A DNA stretch of 64,000 nucleotides from Anaerolineales bacterium (lineage in GTDB: Bacteria; Chloroflexota; Anaerolineae; Anaerolineales; UBA4823): contig JAFGJM010000037.1 in assembly GCA_016929095.1 (NCBI GenBank), positions 62,001-126,000 of the forward strand, in the 5' to 3' direction. Under the pieces are notes generated by a model, which searched no databases, had not been told where the DNA came from, and saw nothing but the letters and a program-made list of their open reading frames with translations. The translations under genes and the position numbers were made by a program. Positions 45,259 through 54,377 of this stretch are shown here, piece after piece. Positions within the stretch are counted from its first letter, which is position 1, and the number at the start of each line of letters is the position of its first letter.

Positions 45259-45343
45259 AAAATGCTCCGAATGCCCTGGCGTTTTATTTTGTATATCCTG
45301 TATATTCTGAGCAGCCGATTACATATTATAAAATAAGGAAAAA

Positions 45344-46192
45344 ATGACCGAAGCATCCTTTCGTTTTGGAACAGTAGGCTCGCCGACTTCGACGCCCAAG
45401 AAACCGGGAGGCAGCGTAGGCGCCGTTTTGCAGATTTCCGAATTGGGATTGAATGCTCTGGAGCTGGGCTGGGTGCGCTCGGTGCGGGTGAGTGAAACCA
45501 CTTGCGCCGAGATCAAGGCTGCCGCCAGGGAGAAAGATGTAGCTCTCAGCGTACATGCGCCTTATTACATCAATCTGAATGCCACGGAAGAGGAATGGCC
45601 AAAATCACGCCAAAGACTGATGGATGCTGCCCATTATGGCAACCTGGTAGGCGCCACTGATATCGTTTTCCATCCCGGTTCATATTTTGGGCAGCCCGCA
45701 GAATCGGTGCTGCCGCTGGCTACCCGCCGATTAGAAGGTTGCGCCCAAGAATTGCAAGAGGCTGGAAATCCGGTCATTTTACGTCCGGAGGTTATGGGGA
45801 AATCTGCCATGCTTGGTTCTTTTGAAGATACCATTGTTATGAGCAAGGCAATCAGCGGGGTACAGCCATGCCTCGACTTTGCCCACTTGCATGCCCGCCC
45901 TGGTGATGGCAGCATGAATAGCCTGGATGAGTGGCGGCGAATCCTGGAAGCGTATGGCAATGCGCTGGGTGATGAGGCGTTACGCCATTTGCATACACAT
46001 CTTTCAGGAATCCATTATTCAGAAAAGGGGGAACGCGAACATTTACCGCTGGAAGAAGCCGACTTGAATTTGTCGGCGATTTTACAGGCGCTAAAAGAAT
46101 TCAATTGCGGAGGGCGGATTATGTGTGAAAGTCCCGAAGCTGTGCTGGATAACGATGCCCGTTTAATTCAGAAGAAGTGGCTGGAACTATAA
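45344..46192 (+). CDS. nfo: endonuclease IV-type TIM-barrel nuclease
   Basis: A 282-residue AP-endonuclease family 2 protein: SVHAPYYINLNA, DIVFHPGSYFG, LRPEVMGKSAMLGS, PCLDFAHLHARPGDG, HTHLSGIHYSEKGEREHLPL and the closing CESPE motifs supply the metal-binding His, Glu and Asp residues. It cuts DNA at abasic sites. AAGGA precedes the ATG at 45344. It lies 85 bp after dgkA and may be separately transcribed. Confidence 0.88.
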   Translation: MTEASFRFGTVGSPTSTPKKPGGSVGAVLQISELGLNALELGWVRSVRVSETTCAEIKAAAREKDVALSVHAPYYINLNATEEEWPKSRQRLMDAAHYGNLVGATDIVFHPGSYFGQPAESVLPLATRRLEGCAQELQEAGNPVILRPEVMGKSAMLGSFEDTIVMSKAISGVQPCLDFAHLHARPGDGSMNSLDEWRRILEAYGNALGDEALRHLHTHLSGIHYSEKGEREHLPLEEADLNLSAILQALKEFNCGGRIMCESPEAVLDNDARLIQKKWLEL

Positions 46193-46391
46193 GTAATATC
46201 CTGGGTTCAATTTATTGACCAATATTTCGCAAGACGACCTGAGCGGCTAGATTTATCTGCTCACTATTATGTTTTAATCCTTGATTTCCCTGTATACATG
46301 TGAGGCGCGTTTAGATGCTTCCGTTTTTCGAAAGAGTAGTGCGTAAACAGGTTCCGTTTTGAGACCCTTTGAGTTTCTTGCCAGGAGTAAG

Positions 46392-46440
46392 TAAAAAAAA
46401 GCCCTCAGGACGCCTATAGATAACTGATCGCTGAGGGCTG
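46392..46440 (-). terminator. intrinsic terminator of the minus-strand unit ending at 46460
   Basis: AGCCCTCAG (46400-46408) pairs with CTGAGGGCT (46431-46439). On the minus strand the stem is followed by TTTTTTTTACTT. A T-run also lies 14 bp beyond on the plus strand, so it may partly work for the nuclease gene too. Confidence 0.85.
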
Positions 46441-46459
46441 ATAGCAGACAGCTTTTTTT

Positions 46460-47197
46460 TTATTTTATCTGTTTGAAAGTGATAAATATGAGATTCTGAT
46501 CGCAACTGGCATAGGTGTCGAACACAACCCTGGGCGACATAGGTAAACCAGCCTGGTCGAGTAATTGTACCCAGAGGCTGTTTCGTGATTCAATGGGGGT
46601 CGTTCCCAGTACAATTTCATACCCTGCTTCGCCATATTGGCGGGCGGTGCCGGTTAGGCTGGTAATATCCTTTTTAACGCCTCCCAATTCACCGCTCACA
46701 CGGATGATCACGCCGGTTGAGACCGGAGCGCCGCTCATATTGAGTACCTGCCCGGCAATCCCCATCCAATTACAACCGGCTTCAGGGTGAAAGGCGACGC
46801 TGGAAATGGCTACCGGGCTGCCTGCGTTCAGCGCGAAGGGCATCGCATCGGCGGGGGGATTAGTGGGTGTGATCGAGGCGGTGTATACCGGCATAGGAGT
46901 AACGGTAGGCTGCTCGGGAAGCGGGGTGTTGGATGGCAGCGGCGTTGCACTGGGAATTGGTGTCCATGTGGGGGGGAGTACCTGAACGGCGGTGGGCGTT
47001 AAACTGGGCATAACCATGACCGATGGCAAGGTGGGCGGGGGGAAAGGATTGAACCCGCTATAAGGGTTGAGAAAGATACTTGCCATGATACCGCCGTTGC
47101 ACAGCGTTCCTATTAATACAAATACTGTCAGAATATTGACCAATACATTAATGATATTCCTGGCAGGTCGTTGATCAGAAAATTCAAAACTATCCAT
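46460..47197 (-). CDS. membrane-anchored envelope protein of unknown function
   Basis: 245 residues from the ATG at 47197, chosen because GGAAG lies 8 nt before it; a TTG 15 bp upstream is the alternative. One N-terminal membrane helix (about 20-45), a long Pro/Thr/Ser linker (about 55-125) and a C-terminal domain (about 130-245) with SPVAISSVAFHPEAGCNWMGIAG and SGELGG, which looks like a beta-sandwich exposed outside the cell. I do not recognise the family. It follows the peptidyl-prolyl isomerase gene by 29 bp and ends at a strong terminator. Confidence 0.7.
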   Translation of the reverse strand: MDSFEFSDQRPARNIINVLVNILTVFVLIGTLCNGGIMASIFLNPYSGFNPFPPPTLPSVMVMPSLTPTAVQVLPPTWTPIPSATPLPSNTPLPEQPTVTPMPVYTASITPTNPPADAMPFALNAGSPVAISSVAFHPEAGCNWMGIAGQVLNMSGAPVSTGVIIRVSGELGGVKKDITSLTGTARQYGEAGYEIVLGTTPIESRNSLWVQLLDQAGLPMSPRVVFDTYASCDQNLIFITFKQIK

Positions 47198-47225
47198 GGA
47201 GCCACTTCCCAAAATCAGGGTTTAT

Positions 47226-48128
47226 TTATGATGTAATAATTTGTATTTGACTGTTCGCACGGCGATCAGCCAACCAATCATCTAATGCTTTTTCTTGCAA
47301 GTCCAGGCGGATGGCATCATCCAGGGGGTGCTGCCCATCTCGTTCGATTACCTGCACAATATGATAGCCGGCAGCAGTTTGAATAATATCGCTGTATTCT
47401 CCTGGTTGTAAATTGAAGACTACTTCTTCAAGTTTTTCATCCAACAGATAACCCCGGGGAAACCACCCCAGGTCGCCATTGGTGATTGGGTCGTATTGAG
47501 CGGCTAATTCAATGAAATCATTACCCAGATTAAGTTGTTCCATTGCCTGGTTAGCGTTTTCTGAATTATATAGCAAAATTTGTCGGGCGTGTATTTGTTC
47601 CATCTCTTTGGGCACCTGGTCAGTAATGTGATCGCGCATCCATGCGGCTGCGATGCTTCTTTTTAAATCTTCTTTAAAATCAGCTTCATGGTAGCCGTTT
47701 GCATTCATCCATTCATCGAATGCTTTTCGATCACCCAGGTCATCCAACAACTGGTTGAATCTTTCCTGGACTAAAGCATTGTCGACGGTGAAACCGGATT
47801 CTGCTGCACCCTGAGCTAAAAGGATTTGGTTTATTAAATCATCCAAAACCCTTTGTTTATCTTCTGTTGCCAGTTCTGTGCCAATTGCTATCTGGTAACG
47901 ATTTAGTTCTGCTTCATATTGCATTTGGGTTATTTTTTCGCCGTTAACCACGGCTGCCAGGGGTTCGGTGGTCTTTGTCGGCAGGGTGGTTATGGTTGGC
48001 GCAATAACAGGAGATGCTGTATGTGTAGGCTCGTTTTGAGGACTGGGTTTCCCGCACGCGGTAAGCACCAACCCGAAAACGGTTACCAGGAGACATATTC
48101 TTGATGTCCATCGTAGATTATTGTACAT
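47226..48128 (-). CDS. PrsA/SurA-type peptidyl-prolyl isomerase lipoprotein
   Basis: 300 residues from the ATG at 48128. Signal peptide with lipobox LTACG (Cys25), a Thr/Pro linker, a SurA-like N-domain (VNGEKITQMQYEAELNRY ...), and a parvulin domain beginning QIHARQILLYN with DLGWFPRGYL and AAGYHIVQVIER. Such proteins fold secreted proteins at the membrane surface. A TATAAT stands 13 nt before the start on the minus strand, so the leader is very short. Followed by the envelope protein gene. Confidence 0.88.
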   Translation of the reverse strand: MYNNLRWTSRICLLVTVFGLVLTACGKPSPQNEPTHTASPVIAPTITTLPTKTTEPLAAVVNGEKITQMQYEAELNRYQIAIGTELATEDKQRVLDDLINQILLAQGAAESGFTVDNALVQERFNQLLDDLGDRKAFDEWMNANGYHEADFKEDLKRSIAAAWMRDHITDQVPKEMEQIHARQILLYNSENANQAMEQLNLGNDFIELAAQYDPITNGDLGWFPRGYLLDEKLEEVVFNLQPGEYSDIIQTAAGYHIVQVIERDGQHPLDDAIRLDLQEKALDDWLADRRANSQIQIITS

Positions 48129-48302
48129 GATCACCGCGCCGATTATACCCGCAATATGGGTCTTTCCCCAACCCTGCATGGGTTAAGTGAGCTGCCTCTC
48201 AAAAATGAAACGTGGGCGTTCCCACCTCCGCCATATATGCACGAAAAAAATTTGACTTAAGTATCCGGTAGGGCGGTTTTAATGCTACAATACAGTAGAA
48301 CT

Positions 48303-48722
48303 ATGGAAAATCAATCTTCACCTGACGAGAAAGCGCGTAATCCGATCACGAATAAAGCATATCGGCGGGAAGCGTTTTGGCAAATCACACTTCCCTTTAT
48401 CGTGGGGTTGATAATATTTTTAAGTTTGGCGGTTACGATAAGCCTGGGTACTATGGGGGAAACGAGCATGTGGGCAGATATCAGCGTGATATGGCTTATC
48501 TTGATCATGTTATTGCCAGGTTTGGTGTTATTGATCTTACTGGTGGGGCTGGTTTATGGAGTCACCTGGCTTTTCGTACGTACGCCTGAATATGCATTGC
48601 AGTTACAAAATATTTTTGAACTGATTACCTGGCGGGTGAAGCAGAACGCAAACAAAGTCGTAGAACCCATGCTTCGTTTCAAAGGCTCTTGGGCTGGGTT
48701 GAAATCGATCTTTCGCAGATAA
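48303..48722 (+). CDS. small two-helix membrane protein
   Basis: 139 residues from the ATG at 48303. It has two membrane helices (about 30-55 and 65-95), then a basic amphipathic tail. I do not recognise the family. Divergent from the peptidyl-prolyl isomerase gene. A TACAAT 11 bp upstream of the start suggests a very short leader. The next small gene begins 32 bp later, so they probably form a pair. Confidence 0.65.
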   Translation: MENQSSPDEKARNPITNKAYRREAFWQITLPFIVGLIIFLSLAVTISLGTMGETSMWADISVIWLILIMLLPGLVLLILLVGLVYGVTWLFVRTPEYALQLQNIFELITWRVKQNANKVVEPMLRFKGSWAGLKSIFRR

Positions 48723-48754
48723 TCGATCGGTATATATTTTGGGAGAGTATAGGG

Positions 48755-48976
48755 ATGGAAGAGAAGAGTTTATCAACAGAATCATCTCAATGGCGGGCAA
48801 AAACACTGGCCGCGGGTGTTCTCGTTGGCGCTTTGGTAGGATTAGGGGCAGCATTTTTATTGATTCAAAAAGCCGAACGAGATTCGGGAAAACTGGAAGT
48901 GGGGGCTGGCGAGGGTTTAAAATTGGGTTTATTGGTGCTGGGTCTGCTGCGTCAGATATCGCAAATAAACGAATAA
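48755..48976 (+). CDS. short membrane protein with glycine-rich helix
   Basis: 73 residues: one glycine-rich membrane helix (about 16-37, AGVLVGALVGLGAAFLLI) and a charged stretch. The start ATG at 48755 has GGGAG upstream, and the gene follows the two-helix gene by 32 bp. Family unknown. Confidence 0.6.
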   Translation: MEEKSLSTESSQWRAKTLAAGVLVGALVGLGAAFLLIQKAERDSGKLEVGAGEGLKLGLLVLGLLRQISQINE

Positions 48977-49015
48977 AGTTTTAGAACCCCCCATAAATAA
49001 AATATCTGATCACGG

Positions 49016-49143
49016 GGTTGTCTAAAAAGTCAAAACTGTCATGTTGCACGAAGTGTGTTTCACGAAGTGAAGCGAAACATCTAAATAATAATGAAAAGAC
49101 TCTTTGCTTCGCTCAGTGTGACAGCCTTCTTTTAGGACAGCCT
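49016..49143. repeat. MITE-like element with terminal inverted repeats
   Basis: Ends GGTTGTCTAAAAAG and, inverted, GGCTGTCCTAAAAG; inside lie two further inverted arms (CTGTCATGTTGCACGAAG and CTTCGCTCAGTGTGACAG). It is 128 bp and non-coding. Its target-site duplication is not clear. Confidence 0.6.
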
Positions 49144-49216
49144 CATTGTTATTAAAATATCGCAAAACTAAATAACTGGCTATGGCGCGCCAGGTTTGGA
49201 TTTTTTATCTCCGGGG

Positions 49217-50068
49217 TCAATCAGGGTAAAACGAGAGTCCTACCGTACCAGGGCCGGAATGTACGGCCAGAGCCGGTGAGAGTGCAGATACCAGCACCTC
49301 CACGCATTGGAAATGTTTGCTGAATTCTTCTTTCAAGATTTCGAGCTGGTCCATGGCTGCACAGTGAGTGAATGCAATTTTTATCCGCCCTCCCTGACCA
49401 ACTTTTTCTCGTACCATTTCTATCATCTGCATATATACTTTGTGACGCGTGCGAGCCGTGCCCAAGGGCACGATCAACCCGTCTTCCATGCCGATGATAG
49501 GCTTGATATTGAGCAGGGTACCCATTAGATTTTGTGCTTTCCCGATACGCCCCCCCATATACAGGTAACGCAGGGTATCGGCGGTTTGTATCATCGTGGT
49601 TTTGGCAGCGATTTCCCTGGCTTTTTGTGCTACTTCTTTAATACCGAACCCCTGGCTGGCGACGCGTGCGGCTTCAATCACTGCCCACCCGTGACACATG
49701 GCAACCTGGAGTGTATCGATAATATCGATATTTAGATGGGGCATGCGTTCGCGTACCATGGCTACCGCCGCCCGGCAGGATTGGTAGGCGCCGCTGGCTT
49801 TGGAGGTCATGGTTATGGCGACAATTTCACGTGTTCGTTCTGCCAACTTGCGTATGCTTTTTACATAATCTCCAGGGCTTGGGTTGGAAGTTGTCGGCAA
49901 TGTGCGGGCTGCCATTAAATATTGGGCAAACTCGTCGGGCTGAATGTCTATTCCATCGCGCAACGTCTCGTTGTTGCGCATGATGTAATAGGGAACCAAA
50001 TCGATTTCCAATTCTTCGATTAAATTAGCCGGAATGCTGGCTGTCGTATCTGCAATTATTGCGACCAT
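49217..50068 (-). CDS. DegV family protein (fatty-acid-binding)
   Basis: A 283-residue DegV protein with ADTTASIP at the N-terminus, the TSNPSPGDY segment, and SKASGAYQSCRAA. DegV/FakB proteins bind fatty acids, and FakB presents them to the FakA kinase; no fakA is nearby, so the exact role is open. The start at ATG 50068 is used; a GTG two codons upstream also fits. Confidence 0.9.
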   Translation of the reverse strand: MVAIIADTTASIPANLIEELEIDLVPYYIMRNNETLRDGIDIQPDEFAQYLMAARTLPTTSNPSPGDYVKSIRKLAERTREIVAITMTSKASGAYQSCRAAVAMVRERMPHLNIDIIDTLQVAMCHGWAVIEAARVASQGFGIKEVAQKAREIAAKTTMIQTADTLRYLYMGGRIGKAQNLMGTLLNIKPIIGMEDGLIVPLGTARTRHKVYMQMIEMVREKVGQGGRIKIAFTHCAAMDQLEILKEEFSKHFQCVEVLVSALSPALAVHSGPGTVGLSFYPD

Positions 50069-50145
50069 CCCCACCTTCCCTCCATGATAGTGATTGTATG
50101 ATATAACATGTTGGGAGGGAATGCAAGGGGATTACCAGGGTATTT

Positions 50146-50802
50146 TTAAAAATCGTTATTCACATCTACCAAACCGTAACGGGCGGCGATCAGCGCCGCT
50201 TGAGTGCGGTCTTCGACCCCCAGCTTGGAAAGAATGGAACTGGTGTAATTGCGTACTGTGCCCCGGGTAAGGAAAAGTTTTTCGGCGATTTCGGCATTGG
50301 TTAAACCCTGCGCCAGTAATCGTAGTACTTCCAATTCGCGATCACTAAGAGAATCGGCAACTGTGGTATCATTAGAGGTTGGGTTCTGAGCAACCGCAGC
50401 CAAGAGTTTACCAGCGACCGCCGGGTCGATGTGTGATAAACCTGCCGCAGTGCCCTTAACCGCTTTGATTAAATCGGCGCGAGGCGTACCCTTGAGTAAG
50501 TAACCGGCTGCCCCGCTGCGCACGGCATCGAGCACCCATTCATCGTCGCCGAAGGTTGTTAATACCAGCACTTTAATATCTGGATATCGTTGGTGAATCT
50601 CATGAGTCGCCTGAATGCCATTCATCCCCGGCATTTTTAAGTCCATCAACACGACATCTGGTCTGCTTTGGGCAATCCGTTGGAGAGCTTCTTCGCCGTC
50701 ATACGCTGAACCGATCACCTTTATTTCCGGATCGGTATTCAGGATCATTTCCAAGCCATCACATACCACGGCTTGATCGTCACATACCAACACACGGATC
50801 AT
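50146..50802 (-). CDS. NarL/LuxR-type response regulator
   Basis: A 218-residue regulator with receiver domain (phosphoacceptor Asp54 in LMDLKMPGMNG) and C-terminal LuxR HTH (LSDRELEVLRLLAQGLTNAEIAEKL). It overlaps the histidine kinase gene by 4 bp. Likely controls the divergent MacAB-like genes through the palindromes at 52.1-52.2 kb (inference). Confidence 0.94.
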   Translation of the reverse strand: MIRVLVCDDQAVVCDGLEMILNTDPEIKVIGSAYDGEEALQRIAQSRPDVVLMDLKMPGMNGIQATHEIHQRYPDIKVLVLTTFGDDEWVLDAVRSGAAGYLLKGTPRADLIKAVKGTAAGLSHIDPAVAGKLLAAVAQNPTSNDTTVADSLSDRELEVLRLLAQGLTNAEIAEKLFLTRGTVRNYTSSILSKLGVEDRTQAALIAARYGLVDVNNDF

Positions 50803-52040
50803 GTTTTCCTCTCCATATTGAGAATTATCATCGTCCCACCGCCTGGGGGAACATCTATTTGTAAAGTTGCGCCCATGAGTTCTGCCCGTTCCTTCATGCC
50901 TTTGATCCCTAAGCGGCGTTCGTCAGAGAGTCGGGATTGGTCTATGCCTTTGCCATTATCAATAATGGTCAAGGATAATAGATTATCCTTATCTGAAAGC
51001 GTAGCCGATAAACAAGTCGCCTGGGCATGTTGGATGACATTCTCAAGGGTTTCTTGCGCCACACGGTAAAACCCCAACTCGACATCCGAGGGAAGATCGT
51101 CCACATTTTCGGGGACATTCAAGGTCAATGCCACATTACCGCGCGCCGCTACATCTTCTGCCAATGAGCGGATGGCGTTTGCTAACCCCAGCTCCTCTAA
51201 CGGGGAAGCTCGTAAAGCCTTCAACGCCCGGCGCGTTTCATCCAAGCCGTTGCGAGTGGTGAGTAATATTTGTTCCAGGGTGGTTTTAACTTTTTCGGGA
51301 ATATCAATCCACGTGGAAAGCACGGCATCCAATTGCACTGTCAGGGCACTGAGAGTATGCGCCAGGGTATCGTGCAACTCACGAGATAATCGATTGCGTT
51401 CCCGGCTGATGGTCAATTGCTCTAATGTGGCGGCATGGCGCACCAATTTTTGGTTGGCTTCGGCTAAGGCATTGCGTTGCTGACGCTGCGCCTCAACCAG
51501 ACGATGTACAGCATAACCAATAATTAAGAACGATACCGAACGGGCAAACATCGATCCATAGATAATCATTATTTCTGTATTTAGAAATGTATCGGTGGAA
51601 ATGGTCATATAAGGTAAAACTGTACCGAAAATTATTTCTATCAAGATGGTACCTATGGTATAAAAAATCACGGTTTTATAACGGTATTGCCAGGCAACCA
51701 AGATCAACAAAATAAACACAAAAGGTTGCGATTGATTGAAACCTCGGTAAGTGAATAAGAAATTTTGTTCTATTAGCAAGCATATGGTCGCAAAACCGAT
51801 ACCAAAAGGGAAATAAAACTCACCCAAAGCGCGTTCAAGCGGATGCCAATAAAGATATCCAAGTAAAAATACAATATTTACTCCCATGAACAATGTGATC
51901 TTTGAATAATACATCACAGGCTCTGGGATAATGAAGATAAAAATGAAAGGTATGGTGGTTATAAGAAACGCAGTAAGACGCAGCCATCCATAAAATCGGA
52001 AAACCTGCATCAAACCAGGTTCGATGCCTTGTTTTTGCAT
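50799..52040 (-). CDS. LiaS/NarX-type sensor histidine kinase
   Basis: 413 residues from the ATG at 52040; a longer in-frame form starts at 52076. About six membrane helices occupy residues 20-190, then a coiled-coil, a HisKA_3 domain (RNRLSRELHDTLAHTL) and a HATPase (VDLPSD.. region: FYRVAQETLENVIQHAQA, IDNGKGI). It senses an unknown envelope signal and phosphorylates the response regulator next to it. A TATGAT on the minus strand ends six bases before the ATG, so this mRNA may be leaderless. Confidence 0.9.
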   Translation of the reverse strand: MQKQGIEPGLMQVFRFYGWLRLTAFLITTIPFIFIFIIPEPVMYYSKITLFMGVNIVFLLGYLYWHPLERALGEFYFPFGIGFATICLLIEQNFLFTYRGFNQSQPFVFILLILVAWQYRYKTVIFYTIGTILIEIIFGTVLPYMTISTDTFLNTEIMIIYGSMFARSVSFLIIGYAVHRLVEAQRQQRNALAEANQKLVRHAATLEQLTISRERNRLSRELHDTLAHTLSALTVQLDAVLSTWIDIPEKVKTTLEQILLTTRNGLDETRRALKALRASPLEELGLANAIRSLAEDVAARGNVALTLNVPENVDDLPSDVELGFYRVAQETLENVIQHAQATCLSATLSDKDNLLSLTIIDNGKGIDQSRLSDERRLGIKGMKERAELMGATLQIDVPPGGGTMIILNMERKT

Positions 52041-52046
52041 GATATC

Positions 52047-52052
52047 ATCATA
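52047..52052 (-). promoter_or_regulatory. -10 box for the histidine kinase gene, leaderless layout
   Basis: TATGAT on the minus strand, six bases before the ATG; TTGCCC lies 18 bp further upstream as a weak -35. Confidence 0.4.
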
Positions 52053-52099
52053 GCATATAAAGGAAATCAGGGGCAATGATGTGGGTCATTGATTGCGTG

Positions 52100-52111
52100 T
52101 GATTGCAATCA
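52100..52111. promoter_or_regulatory. palindrome in the divergent control region (site 1)
   Basis: TGATTGCAATCA, a perfect 12-bp palindrome, upstream of the histidine kinase -35 position. Confidence 0.45.
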
Positions 52112-52127
52112 TCGTCTTTATTTATTG

Positions 52128-52147
52128 GTAGTGACGAGAGTCACTAC
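52128..52147. promoter_or_regulatory. inverted repeat in the divergent control region (site 2)
   Basis: GTAGTGAC and GTCACTAC, perfect 8-bp arms separated by GAGA. The strongest operator candidate in this region. Confidence 0.55.
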
Positions 52148-52188
52148 ATATAAAAACCAATATCGACTAAGATACATTTGCACAATTC

Positions 52189-52211
52189 GTCATTGAAATC
52201 TAGACAATGAC
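52189..52211. promoter_or_regulatory. inverted repeat in the divergent control region (site 3)
   Basis: GTCATTG and CAATGAC, perfect 7-bp arms separated by 9 bp, 31 bp before the exporter adaptor gene start. Confidence 0.45.
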
Positions 52212-52242
52212 TTGAACAATTTTGCAGAGAGGATTTATTTGC

Positions 52243-53697
52243 ATGAAGAAAATCGCTCTAATTATTTTAGCAATCGTGGTGATTGCAGGCGGGATATTTG
52301 GATATATCAGTTATCGTAACGCGCAAGAAGCTAAAGCAGCGATAGCCAGTCTCGAAACCGCTGTGCTGACTAAAGGTGAACTCAACTCTACGATCAGCAT
52401 TATTGGTACTGTACGCGCCCGGCAGACCACCACCCTGTACTGGGAAACCACAGGGTCGGTCGAAACCGTTAACGTCAACGAAGGTGAAAGCGTTAAACGA
52501 GGCGATATCCTTGCCAGCCTGGAAAAAGATTCTTTACCCCAAACCGTTATCAATGCTCAAGGCGATCTGGTAACTGCCCAGCAAGCCCTGGAAGACCTGG
52601 ACATTGAAGCAACTCAAGCAAAAGTGGCTGCCATGCAAAATATTACCACTTATGAAGAAGCGGTGCGCGATGCGCAATATCAATTGGACAACTTTTTAGT
52701 GCCCACCAACCAAAAAAATATGACTGCCGTGGAAGCGGTGCGGGTTATGGAAGAAAAGTTGAATGCAGCACGTGAAGCCTTTCAACCCTATAAACTTGAT
52801 CCTTATGAGAGCAATAAGCGGCAAGACACCAAAGAAGTATTGGATCTGGCGCAAGCCGATTATGACGCAGCTGTAAAACGCCTGAAATATGAATATGCAT
52901 TGGAGGTTGCCCAGGCTAATCTGGAGAAAGCCATGCAGGATTACGAGAAATACAAAGATGGTCCTCTGCAAGCCGAATTGGAAGCTGCCGAAGCCAAGGT
53001 GGCAGCTATTCAGGCAACGATAAATACACAATGGATCAAAGCGCCGTTCGATGGCATCGTCACTTATGTGGTGCCCCAGGTTGGCGATCAGATTGCCCAA
53101 AGCAGTTCGTTGGCTGATACGCAGGCATTTCGTATTGATGATCTCTCGAAGTTATATATCGATCTGGATGTAGCTGAAACCGATATCGGTCGGGTGAAAA
53201 TCGGTCAAGATGCTACCATTGTTTTTGATGCTCTGCAGGATAAAGTGTATCACGGTAAAGTAGACAGCGTGGACATGGTAGGCGATACCAGCATGGATAT
53301 TGTGAACTTCACGGTTACTGTGGAAGTGACCGATGCTGATGAAGCTGTCCGCCCGGGTATGACTGCCGAAGTGGATATTGTGACCGATCATCGTGAGAAT
53401 GTACTGTTAATCCCCAACCAGGCTATCCGCACGGAGAATAATAAAAAGATGGTATTTGTGAAAGGTAGCGGGCCGGAAAACACAACGGTTGAAATTACTG
53501 TAGGTATTTCGTCCGATGCGTATACCGAATTGTTAACCGGTGATTTAAAAGAAGGGGATTCGGTCGTGTTGAATCCTGCCACGGATATAGATAATGGCAT
53601 GCGCATGTTCATGATGGGCGGGGGAGGGGGTCCACCGCCTGATGATGACGGCAATCAGCGGCAATCTGGAGGCGGTGGTGGAGGAGGACAGCCGTGA
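52243..53697 (+). CDS. MacA-like periplasmic adaptor (membrane fusion protein)
   Basis: 484 residues from the ATG at 52243, which has AGAGGA upstream; a longer in-frame start lacks it. One N-terminal membrane helix, a split lipoyl domain (TTTLYWETTGSVETVNVNEGESVKRGDIL ... IKAPFDGIVTYVVPQVGDQI), a helical hairpin (about 110-260), a beta-barrel and a C-terminal domain. It ends with an unusual Gly-rich tail (GGGG...PPPDDD...GGGGGGGQ). It couples the MacB-like transporter to an outer partner or the cell surface. Confidence 0.9.
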   Translation: MKKIALIILAIVVIAGGIFGYISYRNAQEAKAAIASLETAVLTKGELNSTISIIGTVRARQTTTLYWETTGSVETVNVNEGESVKRGDILASLEKDSLPQTVINAQGDLVTAQQALEDLDIEATQAKVAAMQNITTYEEAVRDAQYQLDNFLVPTNQKNMTAVEAVRVMEEKLNAAREAFQPYKLDPYESNKRQDTKEVLDLAQADYDAAVKRLKYEYALEVAQANLEKAMQDYEKYKDGPLQAELEAAEAKVAAIQATINTQWIKAPFDGIVTYVVPQVGDQIAQSSSLADTQAFRIDDLSKLYIDLDVAETDIGRVKIGQDATIVFDALQDKVYHGKVDSVDMVGDTSMDIVNFTVTVEVTDADEAVRPGMTAEVDIVTDHRENVLLIPNQAIRTENNKKMVFVKGSGPENTTVEITVGISSDAYTELLTGDLKEGDSVVLNPATDIDNGMRMFMMGGGGGPPPDDDGNQRQSGGGGGGGQP

Positions 53698-54377
53698 GCG
53701 ATTGGGTTATTGAGGCACAGAACCTGAAGAAAACCTACCGCATGGGTGAAGTAGATGTCCATGCCCTCAACGGGTTGGACATGCAGGTTGGGCGCGGTGA
53801 AATTGTTTCCATCATGGGGCCTTCTGGTTCCGGGAAATCCACTTTAATGAATATCCTGGGTTGTTTGGATAAACCCTCAGAAGGTAAGTATTATCTGGAT
53901 GGGGAAGAAGTAGCTGGAATGAACGATAACCAGCTGGCCAGCATCCGTAACCGTAAGGTAGGCTTCATTTTCCAGAGCTTCAACCTGTTACCGCGCTCCT
54001 CTGCGTTAACAAATGTGGAGCTTCCACTGCGTTATCGCTCTACGAATGGATTTAACCGTCGCGACCTCGCAAAGAAAGCTTTAGAAGCAGTAGGATTAGG
54101 GGATAGATTAGATCACCACCCCGGCGAGTTATCCGGCGGGCAGCAACAACGCGTGGCTATCGCCAGGGCTTTAGTCAACGATCCAGCCATTGTCATGGCA
54201 GATGAACCCACAGGCAACCTGGATAGTAAGTCCGGCGCAGAGATCATGGAACTATTGCAGGGATTAAACAACAAAATGGGCACTACGTTAATTATCGTTA
54301 CCCACGATCCCGAAATTGCCAAACAGGCAGGGCGAATCGTATATATCAAAGACGGTCGCACGGAGGATCGATTATGA
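53694..54377 (+). CDS. MacB/LolD-type ABC ATPase
   Basis: 227 residues, GTG start overlapping the adaptor stop. Walker A GPSGSGKST, Q-loop FQSFNLLPRSSA, signature LSGGQQQRVAIARAL, Walker B IVMADEPTGNLD and H-loop VTHDPE. It belongs to the family that powers MacB and FtsX-type permeases. The stop overlaps the permease start. Confidence 0.94.
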   Translation: MSDWVIEAQNLKKTYRMGEVDVHALNGLDMQVGRGEIVSIMGPSGSGKSTLMNILGCLDKPSEGKYYLDGEEVAGMNDNQLASIRNRKVGFIFQSFNLLPRSSALTNVELPLRYRSTNGFNRRDLAKKALEAVGLGDRLDHHPGELSGGQQQRVAIARALVNDPAIVMADEPTGNLDSKSGAEIMELLQGLNNKMGTTLIIVTHDPEIAKQAGRIVYIKDGRTEDRL

